Shown piece after piece: positions 1-6,334 of a DNA stretch of 6,405 bases. The position numbers and the translations under genes were made by a program. The number at the start of each line of letters is the position of its first letter. Position 1 is the first letter of the stretch. The notes beneath the pieces are model-generated. The model was not told the DNA's origin and ran no database searches. It saw only the letters and a list, made by a program, of their open reading frames with translations. This DNA comes from an uncultured Oscillospiraceae bacterium (GTDB taxonomy: Bacteria > Bacillota > Clostridia > Oscillospirales > Oscillospiraceae): contig CAKTED010000093.1 of assembly GCA_934546725.1 (NCBI GenBank), positions 1 to 6,405 of the forward strand, given 5' to 3'.

Positions 1-242
1 AGCACGCCGCCGTCCGAGTCACGTAGCTTTATTGCGAATATGACCGTAACGAGCAGCATGGCAATGATGAACATCAGGCCGCCCATGGTCGGCGTGCCCT
101 CCTTGCTCAGGTGCCATATCGGGCCGTCACGCTTTATGCTCTGCCCGGCGTGGAGCCGCCGGAGCAGCGGAATTATCACGAAGCCGAGCGCGACTGTCAC
201 GGCAAAGGCAAGGACGAAGGCTATTATGATCTCAGCTGTCAT
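1..242 (-). CDS. mraY: Phospho-MurNAc-pentapeptide transferase MraY, N-terminal part (cut by window edge)
   Basis: MraY is the integral membrane enzyme that transfers phospho-MurNAc-pentapeptide from UDP to undecaprenyl phosphate, forming lipid I. Only the first 80 codons plus two bases are present; the rest lies left of the window. The start is ATG at 242, with GGAGGT at 251-256 eight bases upstream. The peptide opens with a hydrophobic helix (about residues 4-25). The family signature follows: GQ-I-x-RDGP (about 33-41), H44, then K-E-GTPTMGG (47-55), leading into a second hydrophobic stretch (about 55-73). This GTPTMGG segment is characteristic of MraY and makes the call secure. The gene starts 19 bases after the murE stop, so it should be on the same transcript. 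No murF lies between murE and mraY, as in B. subtilis. Confidence 0.95.
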   Translation of the reverse strand, partial: MTAEIIIAFVLAFAVTVALGFVIIPLLRRLHAGQSIKRDGPIWHLSKEGTPTMGGLMFIIAMLLVTVIFAIKLRDSDGGV

Positions 243-261
243 TTGTACTTACCTCCCGCCT

Positions 262-1710
262 TCAGACTCTGCCCGCAAGCACGTCCGCCACTATCTCGCG
301 CTCGTCCATATGCTGCTTTGTTTTGCCGACTATCTGGTACGTTTCGTGCCCTTTTCCGGCAAGGATGATAACGTCGTCCTTCTGCGCGTGCTCAATGGCG
401 TATTTTATCGCCTCGCGGCGGTCGGTGATGACGGTATACGGCGTTTTCGTGCCCTTAACGCCCTCGAGAATATCGTTTATTATCGCCTCGGGCTGCTCGG
501 TTCTCGGATTGTCGGAGGTTATTATCATGTAATCGGCAAGCTCGGCGCTTATTTTTCCCATTTTCGGGCGCTTCGTCCGGTCGCGGTCGCCGCCGCAGCC
601 GAAAAGTATTCCGACCCTTCCCGGTGCCGTTTCCTCAACGGCGCGCAGAACGTTTTCGATGGCGTCCGGCGTATGCGCATAGTCTATAAGTATCGTAAAG
701 TCGCGCCCCGTCGGCACCACCTCGACCCTGCCCTTAACTCCGGGACAGTGACTGAGCGCGCGCACGGCGTCCTCAAGCGAAAAGCCGAGGGCAACGGAGC
801 AGCCGAGGGCCGCCAGCGCGTTATAGACGGAAAAGCGCCCCGGTATGTTCAACACCGCCGGGACCCTTTCGCCCCGGTAATTCGCCGTAAAGCAGACTTT
901 GTCCGGATAATAGCTGATATCCGCCGCAAAGAGGTCGCCGCCGTTTTCGCGCGCCGAATACGTCAGCATTTCGCAGTCCGCGCCCGCCGTGATACGCTCA
1001 AACCACTCGTCGTCGGCGTTGACCACGCCCTTCCCGCAGCTTCTGAACAGTATCGCCTTGGCGTCGCAGTAATTCTCCATGGTTTTGTGAAAATCAAGAT
1101 GATCCTGCGTAAGATTCGTGAAAACGCCGACGGAGTACCTTATGCCGCCCACTCTGTCAAGATAGAGCGAGTGGGACGAGACCTCCATTATGGCGGCCGT
1201 GCAGCCGCCGTCATACATTCTTCCGAAAAGCTCCTGAAGCTCGCGGGATTCCGGCGTGGTGCGTTCCGTTTCAAGCTCCTCCGCGCCGATCATATTGCGG
1301 TTCGTACCGATAAGTCCGGCTTTCTCACCGCTGAGTTCCTCGTATATTTCCTTAACAAGGTTCGTTACCGTCGTTTTTCCGTTCGTGCCGGTAACGCCGA
1401 TCATTTTCATCTTATCCGCCGGGCGATCAAAGAGGTTTGCCGAGGCAAGCGCAAGGGCAAGGCGCGTATTTTCGCAGAGCACATATGCAAAGTCGCCCTC
1501 CGGCTTATGTCTGCACAGGATCACCGCCGCGCCGTTTTCGAGTGCCTGCGGTATGAAGCGGTGTCCGTCCGTCTCGTAGCCCTCCACGGCCACGAAGAGA
1601 CATCCCGGCCGTACTTTTCGTGAATCGCAGCATACGTCAGTTATATCCGCGCCCATATCGGCGTTCGTCTCGATTATTTCGATCCCGTCAAGAATTCTGG
1701 ATAAAAGCAT
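262..1710 (-). CDS. murE: UDP-MurNAc-L-Ala-D-Glu: meso-diaminopimelate ligase MurE
   Basis: This is the cytoplasmic ATP-dependent ligase that adds the third residue to the peptidoglycan stem peptide. At 482 residues it has the usual length and the three Mur-ligase domains. Residues 29-50 (DSRKV...GYETDGH) form the N-terminal UDP-substrate domain. GTNGKTT at 108-114 is the ATP P-loop, EVSSH is at 176-180 and DHLDFH at 203-208, and K218 is the likely carbamylated lysine. NIPGRFSVYNALAA is at 288-301. The C-terminal domain has DYAHTPDA (343-350), GCGGDRDRTKRP (371-382), DNPR (400-403) and GKGHE (452-456). In this family DNPR marks selection of meso-diaminopimelate rather than lysine, so the cell wall is inferred to be of the DAP type. 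The ATG start matches the family N-terminus; its ribosome site is weak (AGGT at 1719-1722, eight bases upstream). The gene lies 36 bases after the PBP gene. Confidence 0.97.
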   Translation of the reverse strand: MLLSRILDGIEIIETNADMGADITDVCCDSRKVRPGCLFVAVEGYETDGHRFIPQALENGAAVILCRHKPEGDFAYVLCENTRLALALASANLFDRPADKMKMIGVTGTNGKTTVTNLVKEIYEELSGEKAGLIGTNRNMIGAEELETERTTPESRELQELFGRMYDGGCTAAIMEVSSHSLYLDRVGGIRYSVGVFTNLTQDHLDFHKTMENYCDAKAILFRSCGKGVVNADDEWFERITAGADCEMLTYSARENGGDLFAADISYYPDKVCFTANYRGERVPAVLNIPGRFSVYNALAALGCSVALGFSLEDAVRALSHCPGVKGRVEVVPTGRDFTILIDYAHTPDAIENVLRAVEETAPGRVGILFGCGGDRDRTKRPKMGKISAELADYMIITSDNPRTEQPEAIINDILEGVKGTKTPYTVITDRREAIKYAIEHAQKDDVIILAGKGHETYQIVGKTKQHMDEREIVADVLAGRV

Positions 1711-1746
1711 CGCAATCGACCTGCGCTTTCCTGTATTTTCGTCGCA

Positions 1747-4053
1747 TCAGGCGCCCTCGCCCGTGGACCTCGAGTCGTTATCTATCAGCGTGACCTGGAT
1801 AACGGAGCCGTAGGCCACCTCGCTTTCCGCTGAGGTTCCCTGGCTGGCCACAACTATCGTATAGGAATCCGACGGTGCCACGCCCACGCTGCGAATGAAC
1901 AGACCCGCGTCCTCCAGCGTGGCCTTCGCCTGGCGGAAGCTCATTCCGTTCAGCGCCGGTACGATGACCGTTTCCGTCGGCTTGCTTTCGCCGGCATAGA
2001 GTATCACCGTCGAGCCCTGCGCTATCGTAACGTTTGCCGCCGGGGCCTGGTCGGAAACGGCCGTTCCGTCGCCCACAACGCGAACGTTCAGGCCCATGCT
2101 CTCAAGATCCTGCTTCGCGTCCGCCACAAGGCTGCCCTTGAGATTCGGCACCTTCACGTCCGAAGCGGCGCTCTCGTCGCTGTCAAGCTCCTGCTGTACG
2201 CCGATGTACGGCAGAACGTCGTTCATTATCTTTCCCACCACCGGCGCGGCCATAACGCCGCCGCTTATGTATATGCCCGAGCTCTTGCTGGGGCTGTCGA
2301 GGATGACCAGCACGGCTATCTGCGGATCGTCCGCCGGGGCGAAGCCGATGAAGGACACCTTGTATTTCTTTTCGCCGGTGCTTGCCTCTGTCGTGGTATC
2401 GACGGAGGTCCCGGTCTTTCCCGCGATGCGGTAGCCCGCGACGTAGGCGTTTTTACCCGTCCCGACCTTGACGACGCTTTCAAGAATGTCGCGCGCGCGG
2501 CGGGACGTCTCCTCGCTTATTACCTGCCGGACCACCGTGGGCTCGCGGTTTTCAATGAGGTTGCCCTCCTCATCGAGCACTCTGCTCACAACATACGGCT
2601 TCATGAGATAGCCGCCGTTCGCCACGGCGGAGACCGCCGTTATCAGCTGTATGGGAGTTATGTTGAACGTCTGGCCGAAGGACGCCGCCGCAAGCTGGGA
2701 AAAGTTCTGCGGGTCTTCAAAAACATCGTCGCTCCACCAGATGCTGTCGCCCTCTCCGTAAAGGTCCACCCCGGTATTGTCAAAGAAGCCGAAGGCCTCG
2801 ATATAGTCGTAAAACTTTTTCGCGCCCATCTTCAGACCGATGTTGACGAACGCCACGTTGCAGGAATGCTGCGCGGCCTCCGCAAGCGTCTGCTGTCCGT
2901 GTCCGCCGTGGTTCCAGCACCAGAGCGGCTCGGTACGTCCCTTTACCTCCATGTTGCCGCCGCAGAAGAACGTATCGTTCTCGTTTATCACGCCCTCCTC
3001 AAGACCCATGGCAAGCGTGATGATCTTAAATGTTGAGCCCGGCTCATAGGTATCGGAGATGATGCGGTTTCGCCACTGCTTCAGAAGCGCGGCGGTGACC
3101 TGCTCGTCATATTCCTCCTCCGAAAGCTCCTGCTCGTCAAGCTTTGCCAGCGTATCGTCGCTTACCTTGAGGTAATTATTGAGATCATAGTCCGGCAGGC
3201 TGGTCATGGCAAGGATCGCGCCGGTTTTAACGTCCATGACAATGCCCATCGCGCCGTTCTGCACCTGGTAATCGTCAATGGCCTGGGCAAGGTTCTTTTC
3301 AAGGTAATACTGAATGGTGGAGTCCACCGTGAGGACAAGGCTTTTGCCGTCCGTTGCGTCAAAGTAGTTTTCATAGCCGGTATACGGCAGATCGATGCCG
3401 TTTTCGGCCGTGAGCTTCACGATGCGCCCGTTCACGCCCTCAAGATAGCTGTCATACACGGCCTCCACGCCCTCAAGCCCCGTGTTCTCCGTTCCCACGA
3501 AGCCGATTATCTGCGAGGCAAGGTTGCTGTACGGGTAGTAGCGCTTCGTATCCGGCACGATATGAACGCTTTTGAGGTCATATTCGTTCTTGAAAGCCCG
3601 CACCTGGTCCGCAAGGTCGGACTCTATCTTGACAGCCACCGTCTTATACCACGAGGCCGTATCGTCCCATTTTTTCATGATATCGTCATAGCTCACGCCG
3701 AGGATCTCCGAAAGGCGGCTGGATATCATGGATTTCATGTCCGTTTCCTTGTATTTGATGAGCTCGGCGGGGCTTATGTACACCGTGTTCACCGTCGCGC
3801 TCATGGCAAGGATCTTCATGTTGCTGTCATATATCGTTCCGCGCGAGGCCGTGAGCGTAGTATCGCGTACCTGCTGCTCAACGGCGCTGCTCTCATACAT
3901 GTCGTGGTCTATTATCTGCACCTTATACAGCCGCGCCGCAAGAACTATAAAAGCAACTATGCCGAACACCGCCATAAGCAGCAGTGTTCGGCTTACCATG
4001 CTCCTGTTGGGCGCCTGCATTTTTATAACGTTGTCGTTCTGCTTTTTCTTCAT
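1747..4053 (-). CDS. Class B penicillin-binding protein (peptidoglycan transpeptidase) with two PASTA domains, SpoVD/PbpB type
   Basis: This is a membrane-anchored DD-transpeptidase that cross-links septal or spore peptidoglycan; it has 768 residues. A short basic cytoplasmic tail precedes one membrane helix (about 21-40). The PBP dimer domain follows, starting near RGTIYDSN (71-78). The transpeptidase domain (about 240-615) has all three catalytic motifs: STFK at 340-343 with nucleophile S340, SCN at 397-399, and KTGT at 546-549. Two PASTA repeats close the protein (about 633-688 and 696-758). C379 and C398 lie 19 residues apart, as do the redox-active cysteines I recall in B. subtilis SpoVD. 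A single class B PBP between ftsL and murE could serve as the division enzyme (FtsI/PbpB), the spore cortex enzyme (SpoVD), or both, so I give no symbol. The ATG at 4053 has GGAGGG at 4061-4066, seven bases upstream. Confidence 0.95.
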   Translation of the reverse strand: MKKKQNDNVIKMQAPNRSMVSRTLLLMAVFGIVAFIVLAARLYKVQIIDHDMYESSAVEQQVRDTTLTASRGTIYDSNMKILAMSATVNTVYISPAELIKYKETDMKSMISSRLSEILGVSYDDIMKKWDDTASWYKTVAVKIESDLADQVRAFKNEYDLKSVHIVPDTKRYYPYSNLASQIIGFVGTENTGLEGVEAVYDSYLEGVNGRIVKLTAENGIDLPYTGYENYFDATDGKSLVLTVDSTIQYYLEKNLAQAIDDYQVQNGAMGIVMDVKTGAILAMTSLPDYDLNNYLKVSDDTLAKLDEQELSEEEYDEQVTAALLKQWRNRIISDTYEPGSTFKIITLAMGLEEGVINENDTFFCGGNMEVKGRTEPLWCWNHGGHGQQTLAEAAQHSCNVAFVNIGLKMGAKKFYDYIEAFGFFDNTGVDLYGEGDSIWWSDDVFEDPQNFSQLAAASFGQTFNITPIQLITAVSAVANGGYLMKPYVVSRVLDEEGNLIENREPTVVRQVISEETSRRARDILESVVKVGTGKNAYVAGYRIAGKTGTSVDTTTEASTGEKKYKVSFIGFAPADDPQIAVLVILDSPSKSSGIYISGGVMAAPVVGKIMNDVLPYIGVQQELDSDESAASDVKVPNLKGSLVADAKQDLESMGLNVRVVGDGTAVSDQAPAANVTIAQGSTVILYAGESKPTETVIVPALNGMSFRQAKATLEDAGLFIRSVGVAPSDSYTIVVASQGTSAESEVAYGSVIQVTLIDNDSRSTGEGA

Positions 4054-4071
4054 CGCCGCTCCCTCCGCTTA

Positions 4072-4100
4072 ATTATACAGGGCGCTCAGCGGAAATATTC
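4072..4100 (-). promoter_or_regulatory. Possible sporulation sigma-E-like promoter ahead of the PBP gene (tentative)
   Basis: On the minus strand GAATATT (4094-4100) matches the sigma-E -35 pattern. After a 14-base spacer comes TGTATAAT (4072-4079), which matches the usual CATACAAT at five of eight positions and contains a perfect TATAAT. B. subtilis spoVD has its own sigma-E promoter, which makes the position suggestive. Against it, the -35 part encodes the last residues of ftsL. Transcription would also begin at about 4064-4066, at the edge of or inside the ribosome site, leaving a leader of only about 12 bases. A chance match is quite possible. Confidence 0.2.
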
Positions 4101-4625
4101 CGAAACGGAGGTCAGCAGACTTTTCAGCTTTGCCATAAGCCCGCCGCCTGAGCCGCCGTCGCTTATCATGACAGCCTGGTCGCCCGCGCGGTCGTTAAGA
4201 TACTTTACCTGCCCGCTCTCCGCCTTTACCATGCCGAGCATATTCGAGGCGTATTCCTCCACCTCGTCAAGCTTGAAGGTGCTTTCGTAATCTATCTTCA
4301 GCCTTGTTTCCTGAAGCTTCAGCTCGTCCATCTGCTCCGTCAGCGTGTGCGTCTGGTCCGATATCGTGTTAAGCTCGGTATAGGACATTATCAGCAGAAC
4401 GGCCAGGATGGCGATGCACGCCCATCCGGCCAGCGCGAAAAGGGAGATTCCCTGCCGCGCAAGCGGCTTCTCCTGAGCGTCCGCCCGCAGGCTTACGCGC
4501 TCAAGGGGTATCCTTTTCACTTCGGGCTCCGCCTTCGGCTCGGGCCTTTCCAGCGCGGGTGCGGCAGAGCCGAATATGTGCCTGCTTCCAAAATATGTTT
4601 TTTCCTCGTTATATCTTGCGTCCAT
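4086..4625 (-). CDS. ftsL: Cell division protein FtsL-like (single-pass septum protein)
   Basis: FtsL is a small bitopic membrane protein that pairs with FtsB/DivIC and links to DivIB/FtsQ and the FtsW-PBP synthase at the septum. This 179-residue product has a long, charged, proline-rich cytoplasmic segment (1-59), one membrane helix (about 60-81), and a heptad-like coiled coil (about 84-115). The segment EVEEYASNMLGMVKAESGQVKYL (121-143) has the form usual after the FtsL coiled coil. A glycine-rich stretch (157-162) and an amphipathic tail end the protein. It is longer than B. subtilis FtsL (near 117 residues), mostly through the cytoplasmic part. The ATG at 4625 has AAAGGAGC at 4631-4638, and the gene begins 20 bases after rsmH. 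The family is poorly conserved, so the call rests on topology, the tail motif and position in the cluster. Confidence 0.88.
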   Translation of the reverse strand: MDARYNEEKTYFGSRHIFGSAAPALERPEPKAEPEVKRIPLERVSLRADAQEKPLARQGISLFALAGWACIAILAVLLIMSYTELNTISDQTHTLTEQMDELKLQETRLKIDYESTFKLDEVEEYASNMLGMVKAESGQVKYLNDRAGDQAVMISDGGSGGGLMAKLKSLLTSVSEYFR

Positions 4626-4645
4626 GGAAAGCTCCTTTGTATTCC

Positions 4646-5581
4646 TCAGACCCTTTCCGCCACGCGCAGCCTTGCGCTGCGCGCGCGTGGGTTCCGTCCA
4701 AGCTCCTCAGGGCCCGCCTCTATCGGCTTGCCCACCTGTCTGAGCGTCTGCACAAAGCCGCAGACGCAAACCGGGAAATCGGGCGGGCAGGTACAGCCCC
4801 GTTCCCTTTTGCGGATCGCCGTCTTCACAAGCCTGTCCTCCAGCGACTGGAAGCTTATAACGGCAAGCCTGCCGCCGGTATTCAGCCTGTCCGGTGCGGC
4901 GGCGAGCATGCGCTCAATGCTGCCAAGCTCGTCGTTCACGGCAATGCGGATGGCCTGAAAGCTTCTTTTCGCCGGGTGCTGCTTTTCGCGCAGCGCGGCG
5001 GCGGGCATGGCGGATCTTATTATATCCACAAGCTCGAGCGTCGATCCTATCGGCGCTTCGGCCCGTTTTTTTACTATTCCTGCCGCGATTCTGGCGGCAT
5101 ACCGCTCCTCGCCGTAATCGCGCAGTATCCTTCTGAGCTCCTCCTCGCTCCATTCGTTCACAACGTCGCGCGCCGTGAGCGGCGATGAGGGATCCATGCG
5201 CATGTCGAGCGGAGCGTCCTCCATATACGAAAAGCCGCGGGCCGCGTCGTCGAGCTGCGGCGAGGAAACGCCGAGGTCAAAAAGCATGCCGTCCACCCCG
5301 CCGATGCCAAGGGAATCGAGGATGGCTGCAATATCGTCAAAATTGCTTTTTACGAGGGTCACGCGCTCGCCGAAGCGGGCCAGCCGCTCCCCTGCGTGCG
5401 CCAGCGCGTTTGCGTCGCGGTCTATGGAGATGAGACGGCCGGTGGTGAGCCTTTCGGCGATTTTTTCCGAATGGCCGCCCGCTCCGAGCGTACCGTCCAC
5501 ATATATTCCGTCCGGCCTTATATTGAGCGCTTCGATGCATTCGTCGAGCAGCACGGACACATGATTGAATTCTCCGCTCAT
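4646..5581 (-). CDS. rsmH: 16S rRNA (cytosine-1402 N4) methyltransferase RsmH (MraW)
   Basis: RsmH transfers a methyl group from S-adenosylmethionine to the N4 of C1402 in 16S rRNA, tuning decoding at the P site. From the ATG at 5581 it has 311 residues, the usual length. VDGTLGAGGHSE (28-39) and DRD (54-56) form the SAM site. FDLGVSSPQLD (101-111), GFSY (116-119) and DMRMD (126-130) are family motifs. HPAKRSFQAIRIAVNDEL (202-219), SFQSLEDRLVK (243-253) and NPRARSARLR (297-306) complete the signature. Cysteines 263, 265, 272 and 274 form a C-x-C...C-x-C knuckle. The start is chosen because ATG overlaps the mraZ stop as ATGA (5578-5581), with AAGGA at 5591-5595 nine bases upstream. A GTG at 5599 would add six residues that are not family-like. 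The overlap suggests translation coupled to mraZ. Confidence 0.97.
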   Translation of the reverse strand: MSGEFNHVSVLLDECIEALNIRPDGIYVDGTLGAGGHSEKIAERLTTGRLISIDRDANALAHAGERLARFGERVTLVKSNFDDIAAILDSLGIGGVDGMLFDLGVSSPQLDDAARGFSYMEDAPLDMRMDPSSPLTARDVVNEWSEEELRRILRDYGEERYAARIAAGIVKKRAEAPIGSTLELVDIIRSAMPAAALREKQHPAKRSFQAIRIAVNDELGSIERMLAAAPDRLNTGGRLAVISFQSLEDRLVKTAIRKRERGCTCPPDFPVCVCGFVQTLRQVGKPIEAGPEELGRNPRARSARLRVAERV

Positions 5582-5994
5582 ATTCTGAGGTCCTTCCACG
5601 CGCTCGCAATATTTTCAAGACTGAGCTCCTCGGCCTCGATCTCGGCGTATTTATCGCTGTTCCAGATCTCGGCGTGGTTTGAAAAGCCGATTATCGTAAC
5701 GCTTTTCGTTATGCCCACAAAGTCGCGCAGCTGCTGGGGGACGAGTATCCTCCCCTGCGTGTCCAGCTCGCAGCGGGCCGTATTTGCGAAGACCACGCGC
5801 ATCTTGCGCGACTCCGCCTGAGGCAGGCTGTCCACCTTTTCACGAAAGGCGTTCCACTCCGCCTCGGAATAAACGGCGAGGCAGGGATCGATGGAGAGAG
5901 TAACGTAGCACACGTCGCCAAGCTCCTCGCGCAGGCGCGAGGGAACAATGATGCGGCCCTTGGAATCGATATTGTGTTCAAACTTGCCCGTCAC
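5578..5994 (-). CDS. mraZ: Transcriptional regulator MraZ
   Basis: MraZ is a DNA-binding protein of the SpoVT/AbrB fold that assembles as a ring and, in studied bacteria, controls its own dcw operon. The 138-residue product shows the two expected repeats, each with the D-x-x-GR signature: DSKGRIIVPSRLRE (10-23) and DTQGRILVPQQLRDF (78-92). The start is GTG at 5994. An in-frame TGA at 6001-6003 rules out any longer form, and GGTGA at 6001-6005 lies six bases upstream. The N-terminus TGKFEHNIDSKGR fits the family. It is the first gene of the operon and lies just downstream of a strong promoter and a row of GTGG/GTGT boxes that it probably binds. Its stop overlaps the rsmH start by ATGA. Confidence 0.97.
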   Translation of the reverse strand: MTGKFEHNIDSKGRIIVPSRLREELGDVCYVTLSIDPCLAVYSEAEWNAFREKVDSLPQAESRKMRVVFANTARCELDTQGRILVPQQLRDFVGITKSVTIIGFSNHAEIWNSDKYAEIEAEELSLENIASAWKDLRI

Positions 5995-6000
5995 TGCCCG

Positions 6001-6012
6001 TCACCGCCCTTT
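6001..6012 (-). promoter_or_regulatory. Ribosome binding site fixing the GTG start of mraZ
   Basis: On the minus strand AAAGGGCGGTGA resembles the full anti-Shine-Dalgarno complement AAAGGAGGTGA. It ends six bases before the GTG at 5994. It supports this start over any other, and the TGA inside it blocks in-frame extension upstream. Confidence 0.75.
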
Positions 6013-6027
6013 TCGCTTCATTTCGCG

Positions 6028-6051
6028 CCACATCGTGACACTATGCCCCAC
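6028..6051 (-). promoter_or_regulatory. MraZ operator: three GTGG/GTGT boxes at 10-base period
   Basis: On the minus strand GTGG (6048-6051), GTGT (6038-6041) and GTGG (6028-6031) recur at exactly 10-base steps. A decayed fourth copy, ATGA, lies at 6018-6021. Tandem GTGG/GTGT repeats at one helical turn are the known MraZ recognition pattern. They lie just after the predicted transcription start (about 6056) and before mraZ, the usual place for autorepression. The repeats are seen directly; binding by this MraZ is inferred. Confidence 0.85.
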
Positions 6052-6062
6052 TTTTGACTTCA

Positions 6063-6091
6063 ATTATAATAATATTCCTCCCCAATTGCAA
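6063..6091 (-). promoter_or_regulatory. Housekeeping (sigma-A) promoter of the dcw operon
   Basis: On the minus strand a perfect TATAAT (-10, 6063-6068) is preceded, at the ideal 17-base spacing, by TTGCAA (-35, 6086-6091; four of six to TTGACA). Transcription would start near 6056, giving a leader of about 62 bases that carries the MraZ boxes and the mraZ ribosome site. The surrounding 6061-6120 is only about 22% G+C, as expected for a promoter. Confidence 0.85.
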
Positions 6092-6324
6092 TAGTATTCT
6101 GTAATTTTTTGTTTTATTTTTCTCTCCAAATCATGGCATTTTTCATATATTTCCGCTTTCCGGCGAGCCATTCGGACGGCATCGCAAAAAATCAGTGGAA
6201 AAATTCCCGTTTCTGTGCTATCATCGAATGTATACAGTTTTAAGCCTTTACAGGAGGCCTCGCAGAGTTTCGCGTCCGCAGACGCGAAATAAAGCTGTAT
6301 CATTTTTCGCAATGACATGTGCAT
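6064..6324 (-). CDS. Doubtful small hypothetical protein (86 codons) upstream of mraZ
   Basis: I do not recognise this product. The frame opens with ATG at 6324, with GGAGGT ten bases upstream (6335-6340), and ends in TAA at 6064-6066, inside the mraZ -10 box. The sequence is basic, with five cysteines, no signal peptide and no membrane helix. Its last third (about residues 56-80) could form a charged helix. Arguments for a gene are the good ribosome site and a protein-like C-terminal half. Arguments against are that the start codon is buried in a perfect 13-bp hairpin, a second hairpin lies inside the frame, base composition differs from the neighbouring genes, and the end runs through the mraZ promoter. 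It may be repeat DNA and spacer that happens to stay open. Confidence 0.25.
   Translation of the reverse strand: MHMSLRKMIQLYFASADAKLCEASCKGLKLYTFDDSTETGIFPLIFCDAVRMARRKAEIYEKCHDLERKIKQKITEYYCNWGGILL
6268..6289. repeat. Perfect inverted repeat, 9-bp stem with 4-base loop
   Basis: TTTCGCGTC (6268-6276) and GACGCGAAA (6281-6289) are exact reverse complements around CGCA. Neither strand has a T-run after the stem, so it is not an ordinary intrinsic terminator. It shares the TTTCGC/GCGAAA outer part with the neighbouring hairpin at 6302-6334, which suggests that both belong to one palindromic element. Confidence 0.75.
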
Positions 6325-6334
6325 TGCGAAAAAT
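6302..6334. repeat. Perfect inverted repeat, 13-bp stem with 7-base loop
   Basis: ATTTTTCGCAATG (6302-6314) and CATTGCGAAAAAT (6322-6334) are exact reverse complements around ACATGTG. On either strand the GC part is preceded by T and followed by A, the reverse of an intrinsic terminator. On the minus strand the stem lies directly after GGAGGT (6335-6340) and encloses the ATG at 6322-6324, so in RNA it would hide that start codon. It is probably half of a two-hairpin repeat with 6268-6289. Confidence 0.8.

Noticed and set aside
40..1623. A 527-codon open frame on the plus strand, opposite murE
   Set aside because: It is in exact codon register with murE on the other strand. Such frames stay open when the real gene avoids TTA, CTA and TCA codons, as GC-rich genes do. 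The translation is arginine-, alanine- and histidine-rich and resembles no family.
3562..4290. A 242-codon plus-strand frame opposite the PBP and ftsL genes
   Set aside because: It is in codon register with the PBP gene and continues by chance into ftsL. Both genes beneath it are well supported by conserved motifs.
4347..5188. Overlapping plus-strand frames opposite ftsL and rsmH
   Set aside because: They lie entirely antisense to motif-supported genes, overlap each other, and give low-complexity arginine- and serine-rich translations.
5582..5599. Upstream GTG start for rsmH, adding six residues
   Set aside because: The ATG at 5581 forms a classic ATGA overlap with the mraZ stop, has a ribosome site nine bases upstream, and gives the usual family N-terminus.
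6001..6021. A six-codon leader frame (ATG at 6019-6021, TGA at 6001-6003) just before mraZ
   Set aside because: It has no ribosome site of its own, and its end coincides with the mraZ Shine-Dalgarno sequence, which explains the bases.
6268..6334. The two hairpins read as an intrinsic terminator for a gene to the right
   Set aside because: On both strands each stem is followed by A or mixed bases rather than a T-run, so the polarity is wrong.
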